Source: Ferrimonas kyonanensis DSM 18153 | Lineage (GTDB): Bacteria > Pseudomonadota > Gammaproteobacteria > Enterobacterales > Shewanellaceae | Length of the DNA: 64,000 nucleotides | Assembly (NCBI RefSeq): GCF_000425405.1 | Contig: NZ_KE384363.1 | Coordinates: forward strand, 310,001-374,000 | Reading direction: 5' to 3' | Shown: in pieces, positions 45,586 through 55,039 of the stretch | How positions within the stretch are numbered: position 1 is the first letter of the stretch | Layout of the letters: each line of letters begins with the position of its first letter | Notes under the pieces: model-generated | Told to the model about the DNA's origin: nothing | Databases searched by the model: none | What the model saw: only the letters and a program-made list of their open reading frames with translations | Made by a program: the position numbers and the translations under genes

Positions 45586-45613
45586 AACGGGCCGGTCATC
45601 GACCGGCCCGTTT
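45586..45613 (+). terminator. Intrinsic terminator between the FlxA-like gene and uraA
   Basis: A 12-bp stem AACGGGCCGGTC/GACCGGCCCGTT with an ATC loop and a short T run. It sits between convergent genes; AAAA on the left gives weak function for uraA as well. Confidence 0.8.
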
Positions 45614-45627
45614 CAGTCGTCACACCA

Positions 45628-46887
45628 TTAATGTTGCAGGTGGCCCAGATCCTTGGGCAACAGCAGGTTGAGCAGGATGGACACCACCGCACACAGGGCG
45701 ATGCCCTGCAGGGTAAATTCGCCCATGTTGATGGTCATGCCACCGATACCAAACACCAGGGTCACGGCCACGATCACCAGGTTGCGAGGTTCGGCCACGT
45801 CCACCTTGTTGGTGATCAAGCTGCTCATGCCAACCGCCGCAATGGAACCAAACAGCAAAATCATGATGCCGCCCATCACCACGGTGGGGATGGTTGCCAG
45901 TATGGCACCGAACTTGCCGACCAGAGACAGTACCACCGCCGAGACCGCCGCCCAGGTCATCACCTTGGGATCGTAGTTGCGGGTCAGCATCACCGCGCCG
46001 GTCACCTCAGAATAGGTGGTGTTTGGTGGCCCGCCAAAGCTGGCTGCGGCCATAGTAGCCACGCCATCCCCTAGCAGAGTGCGATGCAAGCCAGGTTTCT
46101 TGACGTAATCCTTACCGGTCACGTTGCTGATGGCCAGCATGTCGCCGATGTGCTCCACCGCTGGCGCCACTGCCACCGGAATCAGAAACAGGATCGCTTC
46201 CCAGTGGAAACTGGGGGCGGTAAAGCTGGGCAAGGCAAACCAGGGGGCGGCCGCCACGGCACTGAAATCCAGGATGCCGGCAAAATAGGACAGGGTGTAG
46301 CCCACCAGCACCGCCGACATGATTGGCAGCAACCGCAGCATCCCCTTGCCCATAACCGCCACAATCAGGGCGGTGAACAGGGTCGGCAGGGCGATCATCA
46401 GCGCCAGGCTGGTATCGTAGGCCTGAACGTCCCCCTGCTTGCCCAGGGCCATGTTGACCGCAACCGGGGCCAGGGTCAGACCGATCACCATGATCACCGG
46501 TCCCACCACCACGGGCGGCAACAGCTTCTGAATCGCTTTCATGCCCCCCACTCGCGCCACCTGAGACAGCAGCACGTACACCAGACCGGCCGCCATCAGG
46601 CCGCCCATGGTCGCCGACACCCCCCACTGGCTGACGCCGTAAGAGATGGGCGCAATAAAGGCAAACGACGATGCCAGAAACACCGGAACCTGGCGCTTGG
46701 TCACCAATTGAAACAACAGGGTACCAATGCCCGCGGTAAACAGGGCGACGTTCACGTCCAGTCCGGTTAACAGGGGCACCAATACCAGGGCGCCGAACGC
46801 CACGAATAGCATCTGAGTACCCGCCACCACCTGTCGCCAGGTTGCCGGTACCGGGGTCTCTCCCGAAGAAACAGCCTGCTGCTGCAT
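45628..46887 (-). CDS. uraA: Uracil permease
   Basis: A 419-residue nucleobase:proton symporter of the NCS2 family with about fourteen helices. FVAFGALVLVPLLTGLDVNVALFTAGIGTLLF, GGPPNTTYSE and the uracil-binding AVEHIGDMLA segment are UraA signatures. It lies downstream of upp, but upp has its own terminator, so uraA probably has a promoter in 46888-47030. It imports uracil for salvage by Upp. Confidence 0.95.
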   Translation of the reverse strand: MQQQAVSSGETPVPATWRQVVAGTQMLFVAFGALVLVPLLTGLDVNVALFTAGIGTLLFQLVTKRQVPVFLASSFAFIAPISYGVSQWGVSATMGGLMAAGLVYVLLSQVARVGGMKAIQKLLPPVVVGPVIMVIGLTLAPVAVNMALGKQGDVQAYDTSLALMIALPTLFTALIVAVMGKGMLRLLPIMSAVLVGYTLSYFAGILDFSAVAAAPWFALPSFTAPSFHWEAILFLIPVAVAPAVEHIGDMLAISNVTGKDYVKKPGLHRTLLGDGVATMAAASFGGPPNTTYSEVTGAVMLTRNYDPKVMTWAAVSAVVLSLVGKFGAILATIPTVVMGGIMILLFGSIAAVGMSSLITNKVDVAEPRNLVIVAVTLVFGIGGMTINMGEFTLQGIALCAVVSILLNLLLPKDLGHLQH

Positions 46888-47030
46888 ACAAACCTCATTA
46901 TTATCATGTTATTACCCGCACTTCATCGCCCCATCTAGCGAGCAGATGGGTGGATGTGATGTCGGGTTGTTAGGGTACGCTTTGGTACTACCGCCAGGTG
47001 GCAGCCCAAAATCGATGTTGTTCTGGGTCT

Positions 47031-47055
47031 AAAAAAACGGCGCCATCGGCGCCGT
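47031..47055 (-). terminator. Intrinsic terminator of upp
   Basis: ACGGCGCC-ATC-GGCGCCGT, followed on the minus strand by a run of six or more T residues, just after the upp stop. Confidence 0.9.
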
Positions 47056-47063
47056 CATTGGAA

Positions 47064-47690
47064 TTACTTGGTACCGAAGATCTTGTCTCCGGCGTCTCCC
47101 AGTCCCGGGAGAATGTAGCCCTTTTCGTTGAGGCAGTCGTCCACAGATGCGGTGTACAACTCAATCTCAGGGTGCGCTTCTTCAACGGCTTTCAGGCCTT
47201 CAGGGGCCGCCACCAGGACCAGCACTTTAATCTGCTGACAACCACGCTTCTTCAGCAGATCCAGAGTGGCATTCATGGAGCCACCGGTCGCCAGCATCGG
47301 ATCCACCACCAGGGCAATACGCTCCTCGATGTTGGACACCAGCTTCTCGAAGTAAGGAACCGGCTCCAGCGTCTCTTCGTCACGGTAGATGCCTACCACA
47401 GACACCTTGGCCGCAGGGATGTGCTCCAGCACACCGTCCATCATTCCCAGACCGGCACGCAAAATAGGCACCACGGTCACTTTCTTACCCTTAATCTGGT
47501 TAACGCTGATAGGGCCATTCCAACCGTCAATTTCGACGGTTTCCATCTCAAACCCGGAAGTCGCTTCGTAGGTCAGCAGAGCGGCAACCTCTTTCGCCAG
47601 CTCGCGGAAACGCTTGGTGCTTACATCAGCAGCGCGCATCAAACCCAATTTATGTTGAATCAGCGGGTGCTTGACCTCAGTGACTTTCAT
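47064..47690 (-). CDS. upp: Uracil phosphoribosyltransferase
   Basis: A 208-residue salvage enzyme making UMP from uracil and [16 protein letters not shown] and the PRPP-binding [11 protein letters not shown] are diagnostic, with [17 protein letters not shown] at the uracil-binding C terminus. It is divergent from purM, the same arrangement as in E. coli. Confidence 0.97.
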   Translation of the reverse strand: MKVTEVKHPLIQHKLGLMRAADVSTKRFRELAKEVAALLTYEATSGFEMETVEIDGWNGPISVNQIKGKKVTVVPILRAGLGMMDGVLEHIPAAKVSVVGIYRDEETLEPVPYFEKLVSNIEERIALVVDPMLATGGSMNATLDLLKKRGCQQIKVLVLVAAPEGLKAVEEAHPEIELYTASVDDCLNEKGYILPGLGDAGDKIFGTK

Positions 47691-47866
47691 TCTTTTCTCC
47701 GGACAGTGATCGACAGGTAAACAGCGGAATCATAGCGGCAAAACTCCAACCTGAAAAGCCCCACCTCAACCCGCATGACAAATCCGTGACATTCGGCACA
47801 ATTAACCCGAAAAATACCGCGTTTTTTTTTGCCTGCGGCCACCGACGTGACTGGGATCATAAAAAC

Positions 47867-47895
47867 TTGGGCACAAAGGCAGCAGCTGGTAAAAT
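47867..47895 (+). promoter_or_regulatory. Candidate promoter of purMN
   Basis: TTGGGC, 17 bp, TAAAAT, ending about 70 bp before the purM GTG. The -10 is good and the -35 matches only the TTG, so the call is tentative. No PurR box was found. Confidence 0.35.
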
Positions 47896-47966
47896 GCGCG
47901 CCAGAACATCAAACGTCGACAACGGCGATAGCTATAAAAAACCTACAAAAAAACAATGAGGCCTCT

Positions 47967-49004
47967 GTGAATAACCCCGATTCCCTGAGTTATAAAGATG
48001 CTGGTGTTGATATTGACGCCGGTAACGCCCTGGTTGATAACATCAAATCCGCAGTAAAACGCACCCATCGTCCGGAAGTCCGTGGTGGCCTGGGCGGCTT
48101 CGGCGCCCTGTGCAGCCTGCCGGAAAAATACAAAAAACCCCTGCTGGTCTCAGGCACCGACGGCGTCGGCACCAAGCTGCGTCTGGCCATGGATTATCAA
48201 GGACACGGTACTGTCGGTATTGATCTGGTGGCCATGTGCGTCAATGACCTGATCGTTCAGGGTGCCGAACCGCTGTTTTTCCTGGATTACTACGCCACCG
48301 GCAAGCTGTCGGTCGATACCGCCACTCAGGTGGTCAGTGGCATTGCCGACGGTTGTGAGTTGGCCGGTTGCGCCCTGATTGGCGGCGAAACCGCCGAAAT
48401 GCCGGGCATGTACGACGGCGAAGACTACGATCTGGCCGGATTCTGTGTCGGCGTGGTCGAGGAAGCCGATGTCATCGACGGCAGCAAAGTGGCCCCCGGT
48501 GACGCACTGATTGCCCTGGGCTCCAGCGGCCCCCACTCCAATGGCTACTCACTGATTCGAAAGGTGCTGGAACGCATTGACGATCCCCGCGGTGAAACCC
48601 TGGACGGCGCCCCGCTGATCGACGCCCTGCTGGCGCCCACCCGCATCTACGTCAAATCCACCTTGGCCTTGCTGGAATCCCACTCGGTTCATGCCATCTC
48701 GCACATCACCGGCGGTGGCTTCTGGGAAAACATTCCCCGAGTGCTGCCCGACGATGCCAAAGCGGTGATCGACGGCAACAGCTGGCAGTGGCCGTCGGTG
48801 TTCAACTGGTTGCAGCAGGTGGGCAACATCGAACAGCACGAAATGTACCGCACCTTCAACTGTGGTGTCGGACTGGTCATCGCCCTACCGGCGGAGCAGG
48901 CCGACGCCGCTGTGGCCCTACTGAACCAGCACGGCGAAACCGCCTGGGTCATCGGTTCCATCGCCGCCCGTGATGGCGACGAGCCACAAGTCATCATTGA
49001 GTAA
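47967..49004 (+). CDS. purM: Phosphoribosylformylglycinamidine cyclo-ligase
   Basis: A 345-residue AIR synthetase of purine biosynthesis. GTG 47967 ([20 protein letters not shown]) gives exactly the E. coli length and has TGAGG six bases upstream. [23 protein letters not shown] and [15 protein letters not shown] are PurM motifs. It lies 9 bp before purN in one operon that may extend into nagD. Confidence 0.97.
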   Translation: MNNPDSLSYKDAGVDIDAGNALVDNIKSAVKRTHRPEVRGGLGGFGALCSLPEKYKKPLLVSGTDGVGTKLRLAMDYQGHGTVGIDLVAMCVNDLIVQGAEPLFFLDYYATGKLSVDTATQVVSGIADGCELAGCALIGGETAEMPGMYDGEDYDLAGFCVGVVEEADVIDGSKVAPGDALIALGSSGPHSNGYSLIRKVLERIDDPRGETLDGAPLIDALLAPTRIYVKSTLALLESHSVHAISHITGGGFWENIPRVLPDDAKAVIDGNSWQWPSVFNWLQQVGNIEQHEMYRTFNCGVGLVIALPAEQADAAVALLNQHGETAWVIGSIAARDGDEPQVIIE

Positions 49005-49013
49005 GGCCCGATC

Positions 49014-49658
49014 ATGACCCAACGAATCGTAGTGGTGATCTCCGGCAGCGGCAGCAACCTGCAGGCGATCATCGACGCCTGCGCCACTGCCCCCTTCCCC
49101 GGCCAGGTGGTGGGCGTACTCAGCAACAAGGCCGATGCCTTCGGCCTGACCCGTGCCCGTAACGCCGGCATCGAGGCGGTGGCGCTGACGCCAGAGCCCG
49201 GTGAAGCCCGAGCCGATTACGACCGGCGACTGGCGGCGGAAGTGGAACGGATGCAAGCGGATTTGGTGGTACTGGCGGGATACATGCGCATTCTGAGCCC
49301 GGGCTTCGTGCAACAGTTTCAGGGCAGGATGGTCAACATCCATCCGTCCCTGTTGCCACGCTACCCGGGCCTGAACACCCACCAGCGGGCACTGGACAAC
49401 GGTGACCAAGAACACGGCTGCAGCGTCCATTTCGTTACCGAGGAACTCGATGGCGGACCGGTGATCCTGCAAGCCAAGGTACCGGTGTTCGAGGATGATT
49501 CCGAGTCCACCCTGGCGGAGCGAGTGCACACCCAGGAGCACCGCATCTACCCGTTGGTGGTAAAATGGTTTTGCGAAGGCCGGCTGTCCATGAGCGACAA
49601 CCAAGCCTGTCTGGATGGAACAGCGTTGCCCCTGCAAGGGTACGCAAGCGAGGAGTAA
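49014..49658 (+). CDS. purN: Phosphoribosylglycinamide formyltransferase
   Basis: A 214-residue GAR transformylase. VVISGSGSNLQAIIDAC binds the phosphoribosyl substrate, and the catalytic segment GRMVNIHPSLLPRYPGLNTHQRAL holds the active Asn and His. The conserved Asp is in TEELDGGPVI. It is the second gene of purMN. Confidence 0.97.
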   Translation: MTQRIVVVISGSGSNLQAIIDACATAPFPGQVVGVLSNKADAFGLTRARNAGIEAVALTPEPGEARADYDRRLAAEVERMQADLVVLAGYMRILSPGFVQQFQGRMVNIHPSLLPRYPGLNTHQRALDNGDQEHGCSVHFVTEELDGGPVILQAKVPVFEDDSESTLAERVHTQEHRIYPLVVKWFCEGRLSMSDNQACLDGTALPLQGYASEE

Positions 49659-49667
49659 GCCCACACC

Positions 49668-50426
49668 ATGGCGACCCACCTGAAAAGCGTTATCTGTGAT
49701 ATCGATGGCGTGCTGATGCACGACAACCAGTTGATCCCCGGCTCCGACCGCTTCATTAAGCGACTGGAAGAGCAAGGCAATCCGCTGGTGCTGTTGACCA
49801 ACAACCCGGCCCAGACCGCCAAGGACCTGGCCAACCGCCTGGGCTCCGCCGGCATCACACTGCCAGAGAGCGCGTTTTTCACCTCCGCCATGGCCACCGC
49901 TCACTTTCTGCGCCACCAACAGGGCAACAAAGCCTACGTCATCGGCGAAGGGGCGCTGACCCACGAGCTGTATCAGGCCGGCTTCACCATCACCGACATC
50001 AATCCGGATTTCGTGGTGGTCGGAGAGACCCGCTCGTTTAACTGGGACATGATTCACCGCGCCGCCAGCTTCATTGCCAACGGCGCCCGTTTCATTGCCA
50101 CCAACCCGGACACCCACGGCCCCTCCTACAGCCCGGCGTGTGCCGCTCTGTGTGCCCCCATCGAACGGATTACCGGCAAACGGCCGTTCTATGTGGGCAA
50201 ACCTTCGTCCTGGATCATCCGCAGCGCCCTGGATCACCTCGGCAGTCACTCCGGCGATACGGTGATCATCGGTGACAACCTCAACACCGACATTTTGGCC
50301 GGAGTACAGGCGGGACTGGAAACCATTCTGGTGCTGTCCGGCGTCACCCACATCGAAGAGCTCGACAAGCACCCGTTCCGCCCCAACCACATCTTCCCCT
50401 GTGTGGAAGAGATCGACGTGCTGTAA
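49668..50426 (+). CDS. nagD: HAD-family nucleotidase NagD (UmpH-type)
   Basis: A 252-residue HAD phosphatase. The nucleophile motif is DIDGVLMHDN, motif II LTNNP, and motif IV IIGDNLNTDILAG. Near full-length identity is visible with E. coli NagD (GEGALTHELYQAGFTITDINPDFVVVGETRSFNWDM region). It removes phosphate from UMP and similar nucleotides. Placement 9 bp after purN is unlike E. coli, where it is in the nag operon, and suggests a nucleotide-balance role here. Confidence 0.94.
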   Translation: MATHLKSVICDIDGVLMHDNQLIPGSDRFIKRLEEQGNPLVLLTNNPAQTAKDLANRLGSAGITLPESAFFTSAMATAHFLRHQQGNKAYVIGEGALTHELYQAGFTITDINPDFVVVGETRSFNWDMIHRAASFIANGARFIATNPDTHGPSYSPACAALCAPIERITGKRPFYVGKPSSWIIRSALDHLGSHSGDTVIIGDNLNTDILAGVQAGLETILVLSGVTHIEELDKHPFRPNHIFPCVEEIDVL

Positions 50427-50445
50427 CCTGGAACACCATCACAAC

Positions 50446-50470
50446 AGGGTGGCCATGCCACCCTTTTTTT
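50446..50470 (+). terminator. Intrinsic terminator of purMN-nagD
   Basis: AGGGTGGC-CAT-GCCACCCT stem followed by seven T residues, 20 bp after the nagD stop. Confidence 0.93.
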
Positions 50471-50598
50471 ACGCCTCGAATACCCGCTTACAATTCGCGC
50501 TTGCCTGAGCTGGAACGACAGGCAATGATGGCATCGGGACGCATTCCATGCCCCGAAAACTGAACAGAAGATTCAGCCTCAATACACAAGGACTCACA

Positions 50599-52188
50599 AT
50601 GAAACTGCTTCCATGGCTTGCCACCGCCCTGCTCTGTGCCGGCTGCGCTCCGATGCCACCCACACCACATGGTATCGATGAAACCCGCTTTCGCGCCGAC
50701 ATCAAAGAGCTGTCTTCGGATCGCTACCAGGGGCGACTGCCCACCACCGAGGGGGAAACCCTGACCCTGGCCTACCTGGAGAAACAATTCAAGGCCATGG
50801 GCCTGAAGCCGGGCAATGGCGACTCCTACCTTCAGCCTGTGCCTATGGTGACCTACACCGCCGGCACCGGCACCGAACTGAGCCTTGGCAATCAGGCGCT
50901 GTCGATTCCAGAAGATGCAGTACTCAACAGCTTTCACGACGCGCCGTCCCAGACTCTGGATGCCAGCCAGTTGGTGTTTGTCGGCTACGGCATCAATGCG
51001 CCGGAATACGGCTGGAACGACTATCAGGATGTCGATGTCCGTGGCAAAACCGTGCTGATTCTGGTCAACGACCCTGGCTTTGCCACCCAGGATCCGGCCC
51101 GATTTAAGGGCAGCACCATGACCTATTACGGTCGCTGGGATTACAAATTTGCCGAAGCCGGACGTCAAGGGGCCAAGGCCGCCCTGATCATTCACGATAC
51201 CGAACCGGCCTCCTACCCCTGGCGCGTAGTGGCCAACAGCTGGACCGGCCCCCAGCTGGATCTGGCCGACAGCCGCGATCCCCACCCCAACCTGGAGGGG
51301 TGGATTCAAAAGTCGGTGGCACAACAGCTGCTCGAGGCCGAGGGCTACGACCTGGATGCCCTCTCCGCCCGCGCCACTCAGCAACCCGGACACCTGAGCC
51401 TAAATGCCGTGGCCCACGCCCGCTACCAGCAAAGCGTGGCCTACGCCACCAGCCACAATGTGGTCGCGGTGCTGCCCGGTAGCCAACGGCCGCAAGAGAC
51501 CGTCAGCTACACCGCCCACTGGGATCACATCGGCATGCACAATGGCGAGATCTACAACGGCGCCCTGGACAACGCCACCGGCGTGGCCGGCATCCTCGAG
51601 ATTGCCCGCCAGTTTGCCAGCGCACCGACGCCCCCCAAGCGCAGTGTCCAGTTTATTGCCGTCACCGGTGAGGAGCAGGGCCTGCTGGGATCCCGTTACT
51701 ACGTCGACAACCCCACCACCGCTCTGGACAAAACTGCCGGTGTGTTCAACCTGGACTCCACCAACGTCTATGGTGCTGTTAAGGAATTCACCGTCATCGG
51801 CCTGGGCCAGTCGCAACTGGACGACTATCTGGGTGACGCCGCGCGGGTTCAACAGCGAACCCTGACTGCCGAGTCCCACCCCGGTGCCGGCGGTTTTTTC
51901 CGCTCGGATCACTTCTCCTTCGTTAAGCGCGGCGTGCCGGCGGTGTTTGCCGGTGGTGGCAGCACCCCCAAAACCGAGGCACTGGCAGCCTACCGCAAGC
52001 AGATGAAGCAGGAGATGAAAGGTTGCTACCACAACAGCTGCGACATCTACCGAGACAACTGGAACCTGTCTGGTGCCCTCGAGGACATCGAGGTGTTCTA
52101 TCGGGCGGGAGCGGCCCTGGCCAACAGCGACCAATGGCCAGGCTTCAAACCAGAAAGCGAATTTTACTCATTGCGACCAGCCAGTTAG
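50599..52188 (+). CDS. M28-family zinc peptidase lipoprotein
   Basis: A 529-residue secreted aminopeptidase-like protein. ATG 50599 begins a lipoprotein signal (LATALLCAGC), with GGA upstream. A PA-like insert (residues 110-240) precedes the M28 core. Metal ligands are visible as H in TAHWDHIG, D in GALDNATG, E-E in VTGEEQGLLGSRYY, D in FNLDSTN and H in FRSDHFSF. The substrate is probably peptides in the periplasm or at the outer membrane. It is monocistronic. Confidence 0.9.
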   Translation: MKLLPWLATALLCAGCAPMPPTPHGIDETRFRADIKELSSDRYQGRLPTTEGETLTLAYLEKQFKAMGLKPGNGDSYLQPVPMVTYTAGTGTELSLGNQALSIPEDAVLNSFHDAPSQTLDASQLVFVGYGINAPEYGWNDYQDVDVRGKTVLILVNDPGFATQDPARFKGSTMTYYGRWDYKFAEAGRQGAKAALIIHDTEPASYPWRVVANSWTGPQLDLADSRDPHPNLEGWIQKSVAQQLLEAEGYDLDALSARATQQPGHLSLNAVAHARYQQSVAYATSHNVVAVLPGSQRPQETVSYTAHWDHIGMHNGEIYNGALDNATGVAGILEIARQFASAPTPPKRSVQFIAVTGEEQGLLGSRYYVDNPTTALDKTAGVFNLDSTNVYGAVKEFTVIGLGQSQLDDYLGDAARVQQRTLTAESHPGAGGFFRSDHFSFVKRGVPAVFAGGGSTPKTEALAAYRKQMKQEMKGCYHNSCDIYRDNWNLSGALEDIEVFYRAGAALANSDQWPGFKPESEFYSLRPAS

Positions 52189-52272
52189 GCTATCTACCAC
52201 AGCCTGCTCAGGGCGGCGCCTGCGCAGCTTGAGCATCTGCGGTCGATGAACGGCTCACGATAAGGACACATT

Positions 52273-53013
52273 ATGTTTAAAAAACTCCTGGCCTCCGTCG
52301 GCATTGGCGCGGCCAAAGTCGACACCCAACTGGACGATGCGGTGCTGATGCCCGGCCAGCCCTTCTCCGCCACCATCGTGATTCAGGGGGGCGACGTCGA
52401 CCAGCAGATCTCCGGCCTGACCCTGACGCTGATGACCGAAGTCAAAACCGAAGTGGACGATCACACCACCTATCAACATATGGCGCTGGACAGCTGGTCA
52501 CTCAGTGACACCATGACCATCGAAGCCGGTGCCACCTATGAACTGCCATTCCAGGCCAACCTGCACCCGGAAACGCCGCTGACGGGCATCGGCGGCCGCC
52601 GCAACCGCAGCCGAGTATGGTTGCAGACCGGACTGGAAGTGGACATGGCCATCGATCCCAGCGACAAAGACATGCTGCTGGTGGAGCCCGTGCCGGCAAT
52701 GCAAACCCTGCTGGATGCCATGGAGCAGAGTGGCTACCGGCTGCAAAAAGTCGACGTAGAGCGGGGCCATCTCAACGGTCAGGGCTTCAGCAGCGTCAGC
52801 GGCGCCTATCAAGAGCTGGAGTTCGTGCCTTCCGGCCTCAGCCTGTTCGGGGTTAAAGAGGTAGAGATCTCCTTTGTGCCTCAGGGCCAACAGATGCACG
52901 CCCTGATCGAAGTGGATCGCAGTTTCCGCGGCGACAGCTACCGCAGTCTGTCCTGGGACGCCGCCACGCCGGTCGCCAGTCTGATGGAGCAGCTGAAACG
53001 CGCCATCGGCTAA
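52273..53013 (+). CDS. Spo0M-family (arrestin-like) protein
   Basis: A 246-residue cytoplasmic protein of the sporulation-control Spo0M family. FKKLLASVGIGAAKVDTQLDDAVLMPGQPFSATIVIQGGDVDQ and the following paired beta-sandwich layout are characteristic. The name comes from Bacillus; the role in non-sporulating bacteria is not known. It is followed by a strong terminator. Confidence 0.88.
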   Translation: MFKKLLASVGIGAAKVDTQLDDAVLMPGQPFSATIVIQGGDVDQQISGLTLTLMTEVKTEVDDHTTYQHMALDSWSLSDTMTIEAGATYELPFQANLHPETPLTGIGGRRNRSRVWLQTGLEVDMAIDPSDKDMLLVEPVPAMQTLLDAMEQSGYRLQKVDVERGHLNGQGFSSVSGAYQELEFVPSGLSLFGVKEVEISFVPQGQQMHALIEVDRSFRGDSYRSLSWDAATPVASLMEQLKRAIG

Positions 53014-53031
53014 ACCCAGTCCAGCTGCCAC

Positions 53032-53059
53032 AACGCCCGCTTAAGCGGGCGTTTTTTTT
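53032..53059 (+). terminator. Intrinsic terminator of the Spo0M-like gene
   Basis: AACGCCCGC-TTAA-GCGGGCGTT followed by T residues to 53059. Confidence 0.94.
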
Positions 53060-53172
53060 GGTTATCTATTCATCTGCGAATGCTATGGCGGTTGCCGGTT
53101 GGCAAACTCCGCAATTGCTGGCAATGTGAACAGACTGTCCCCAATCCCGCCGCAGAAGGAGTGACCCTCACC

Positions 53173-54837
53173 ATGTGCAGTATTTTCGGCATCCTGGACC
53201 TAAAGTCCCCCGCCAGCGAGCTTCGCGCCCTGGCCCTGACCCAATCCAAGAAGATGCGCCACCGCGGCCCGGATTGGTCTGGCATCTATTGCGACGATCA
53301 GGCGATCCTGGTTCACGAACGGCTGGCCATTGTCGACATCGATAACGGCGCCCAACCGCTGTACAGCAAAGACGGTAACCTGGTGCTGGCAGTCAATGGG
53401 GAGATCTACAACCACCGCGAGCTTCGCCAACAGCTGGCCGACGAGTACGAGTTTCAAACCGGCTCCGACTGCGAAGTGATCCTGGCCCTGTATCAGAAAT
53501 ACGGAGAGCAGTTTCTGGATCGCCTCAATGGCATCTTTGCCTTTGTATTGTGGGACAAAGCCCAGCAGCGCTACCTGATTGGCCGCGACCACATCGGCAT
53601 CATTCCGCTGTACACCGGCTTCGACGCCTCAGGCAACTTCTATGTGGCTTCAGAGATGAAAGCCCTGGTACCCCAGTGCCGCCAGATTGACGAGTTTCTT
53701 CCCGGTCGCTACCTGGCCAGTTGGCTGACAGGCCCCCGCGACTATTATCAGCGCGACTGGAAGGCCTTTGCCGAAGTGGCCGACAACCCCGCCGACGTCA
53801 CCGCCCTGCGACAGGGGCTGGAGGACTCGGTCAAACGTCAGCTGATGTCGGACGTGCCCTACGGGGTGCTGCTGTCCGGTGGCCTCGACTCCTCCATCAC
53901 CTCGGCGCTGGCAAAAAAGTACGCCGCCCGTCGCATCGAAGAGGATGAATCCAGCCCCGCCTGGTGGCCGCAGCTGCACTCCTTCGCCGTTGGCCTGGAG
54001 GGCTCGCCGGATCTCAAGGCCGCCGCCGAAGTGGCGGCTCACATTGGCACCGTCCATCACCAGGTGACCTTTACCATTCAGGATGGCATCGATGCCCTGA
54101 CCGACGTCATCTACCACCTGGAAACCTACGACGTCACCACCATCCGCGCTTCCACGCCCATGTACCTGATGGCCAGGAAAATTAAAGCGATGGGCATCAA
54201 AATGGTGCTGTCCGGCGAAGGTGCCGACGAACTGTTTGGTGGTTATCTCTATTTCCACAAGGCGCCGAACGCCCAGGCCTTCCACGAAGAGCTGGTGCGC
54301 AAAGTGGGAAAACTGCACCAGTTTGACTGCCTGCGGGCCAACAAGGCCATGGCCGCCTGGGGCATCGAAGCCCGGGTGCCGTTCCTGGACAAGGAGTTTG
54401 TCGACGTAGCGATGCGCATGAATCCGGCAATCAAAACCATTACCGAGGGTCGCATCGAAAAGCAGGTACTCAGGGAGGCGTTTGCCCACTACCTGCCGGA
54501 ATCGGTGGCCTGGCGCCAGAAAGAGCAGTTCAGCGACGGTGTTGGCTACTCCTGGATCGACACCCTCAAAGCCTATGCCGCCGAGCAGGTCAGCGATCAG
54601 GAGTTGGACAACGCCCACTACCGCTTCCCCATCAATACCCCGGACACCAAAGAGGGCTACTTCTACCGCACCCTGTTTGAACAGCACTTCCCCGGCGACG
54701 CCTGTGCCAACTGTGTGCCCGGCGGTAAATCGGTGGCCTGCTCCACTCCAGAAGCGCTGGCCTGGGACAAGAGCCTGCAGGGCTTGGCCGACCCCTCCGG
54801 GCGCGCCGTGGCCAATGTCCACAACGACGCCTATTGA
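53173..54837 (+). CDS. asnB: Asparagine synthase B (glutamine-hydrolysing)
   Basis: A 554-residue enzyme that makes asparagine from aspartate, glutamine and ATP. ATG 53173 (MCSIFGILD) puts the catalytic Cys at position 2 of the glutaminase domain, and the length equals E. coli AsnB. RHRGPDWSG and NGEIYNH belong to the glutaminase; VLLSGGLDSSITSALA is the PP-loop of the synthetase; SGEGADELFGGY follows. The longer frame upstream would bury the catalytic Cys. Confidence 0.97.
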   Translation: MCSIFGILDLKSPASELRALALTQSKKMRHRGPDWSGIYCDDQAILVHERLAIVDIDNGAQPLYSKDGNLVLAVNGEIYNHRELRQQLADEYEFQTGSDCEVILALYQKYGEQFLDRLNGIFAFVLWDKAQQRYLIGRDHIGIIPLYTGFDASGNFYVASEMKALVPQCRQIDEFLPGRYLASWLTGPRDYYQRDWKAFAEVADNPADVTALRQGLEDSVKRQLMSDVPYGVLLSGGLDSSITSALAKKYAARRIEEDESSPAWWPQLHSFAVGLEGSPDLKAAAEVAAHIGTVHHQVTFTIQDGIDALTDVIYHLETYDVTTIRASTPMYLMARKIKAMGIKMVLSGEGADELFGGYLYFHKAPNAQAFHEELVRKVGKLHQFDCLRANKAMAAWGIEARVPFLDKEFVDVAMRMNPAIKTITEGRIEKQVLREAFAHYLPESVAWRQKEQFSDGVGYSWIDTLKAYAAEQVSDQELDNAHYRFPINTPDTKEGYFYRTLFEQHFPGDACANCVPGGKSVACSTPEALAWDKSLQGLADPSGRAVANVHNDAY

Positions 54838-54847
54838 TTCCCACACA

Positions 54848-54878
54848 CCGAAAGCCGCCACGGCTTTCGGTTTTTTTT
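54848..54878 (+). terminator. Intrinsic terminator of asnB
   Basis: CCGAAAGCCG-CCA-CGGCTTTCGG followed by eight T residues, 11 bp after the stop. Confidence 0.95.
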
Positions 54879-55039
54879 AAGTAAAACCAAACCGATAACT
54901 TCGAAGCCCTCCCACAGCGCCGCAGCACAGCCTCAGGCGCAGCAATAAATCGGGTTCGAACAATTCTCTTTCGATGTCATTTTTGTTACCTTTTCGACAC
55001 ATTTTGGGTCCTTACCACCAGTGCGCGCCAGTAACAACA

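Noticed and set aside
47690-47966. PurR operator upstream of purM
   Set aside because: Only a partial core (AAACGT near 47911) was found, without the symmetric half, so it was not annotated.
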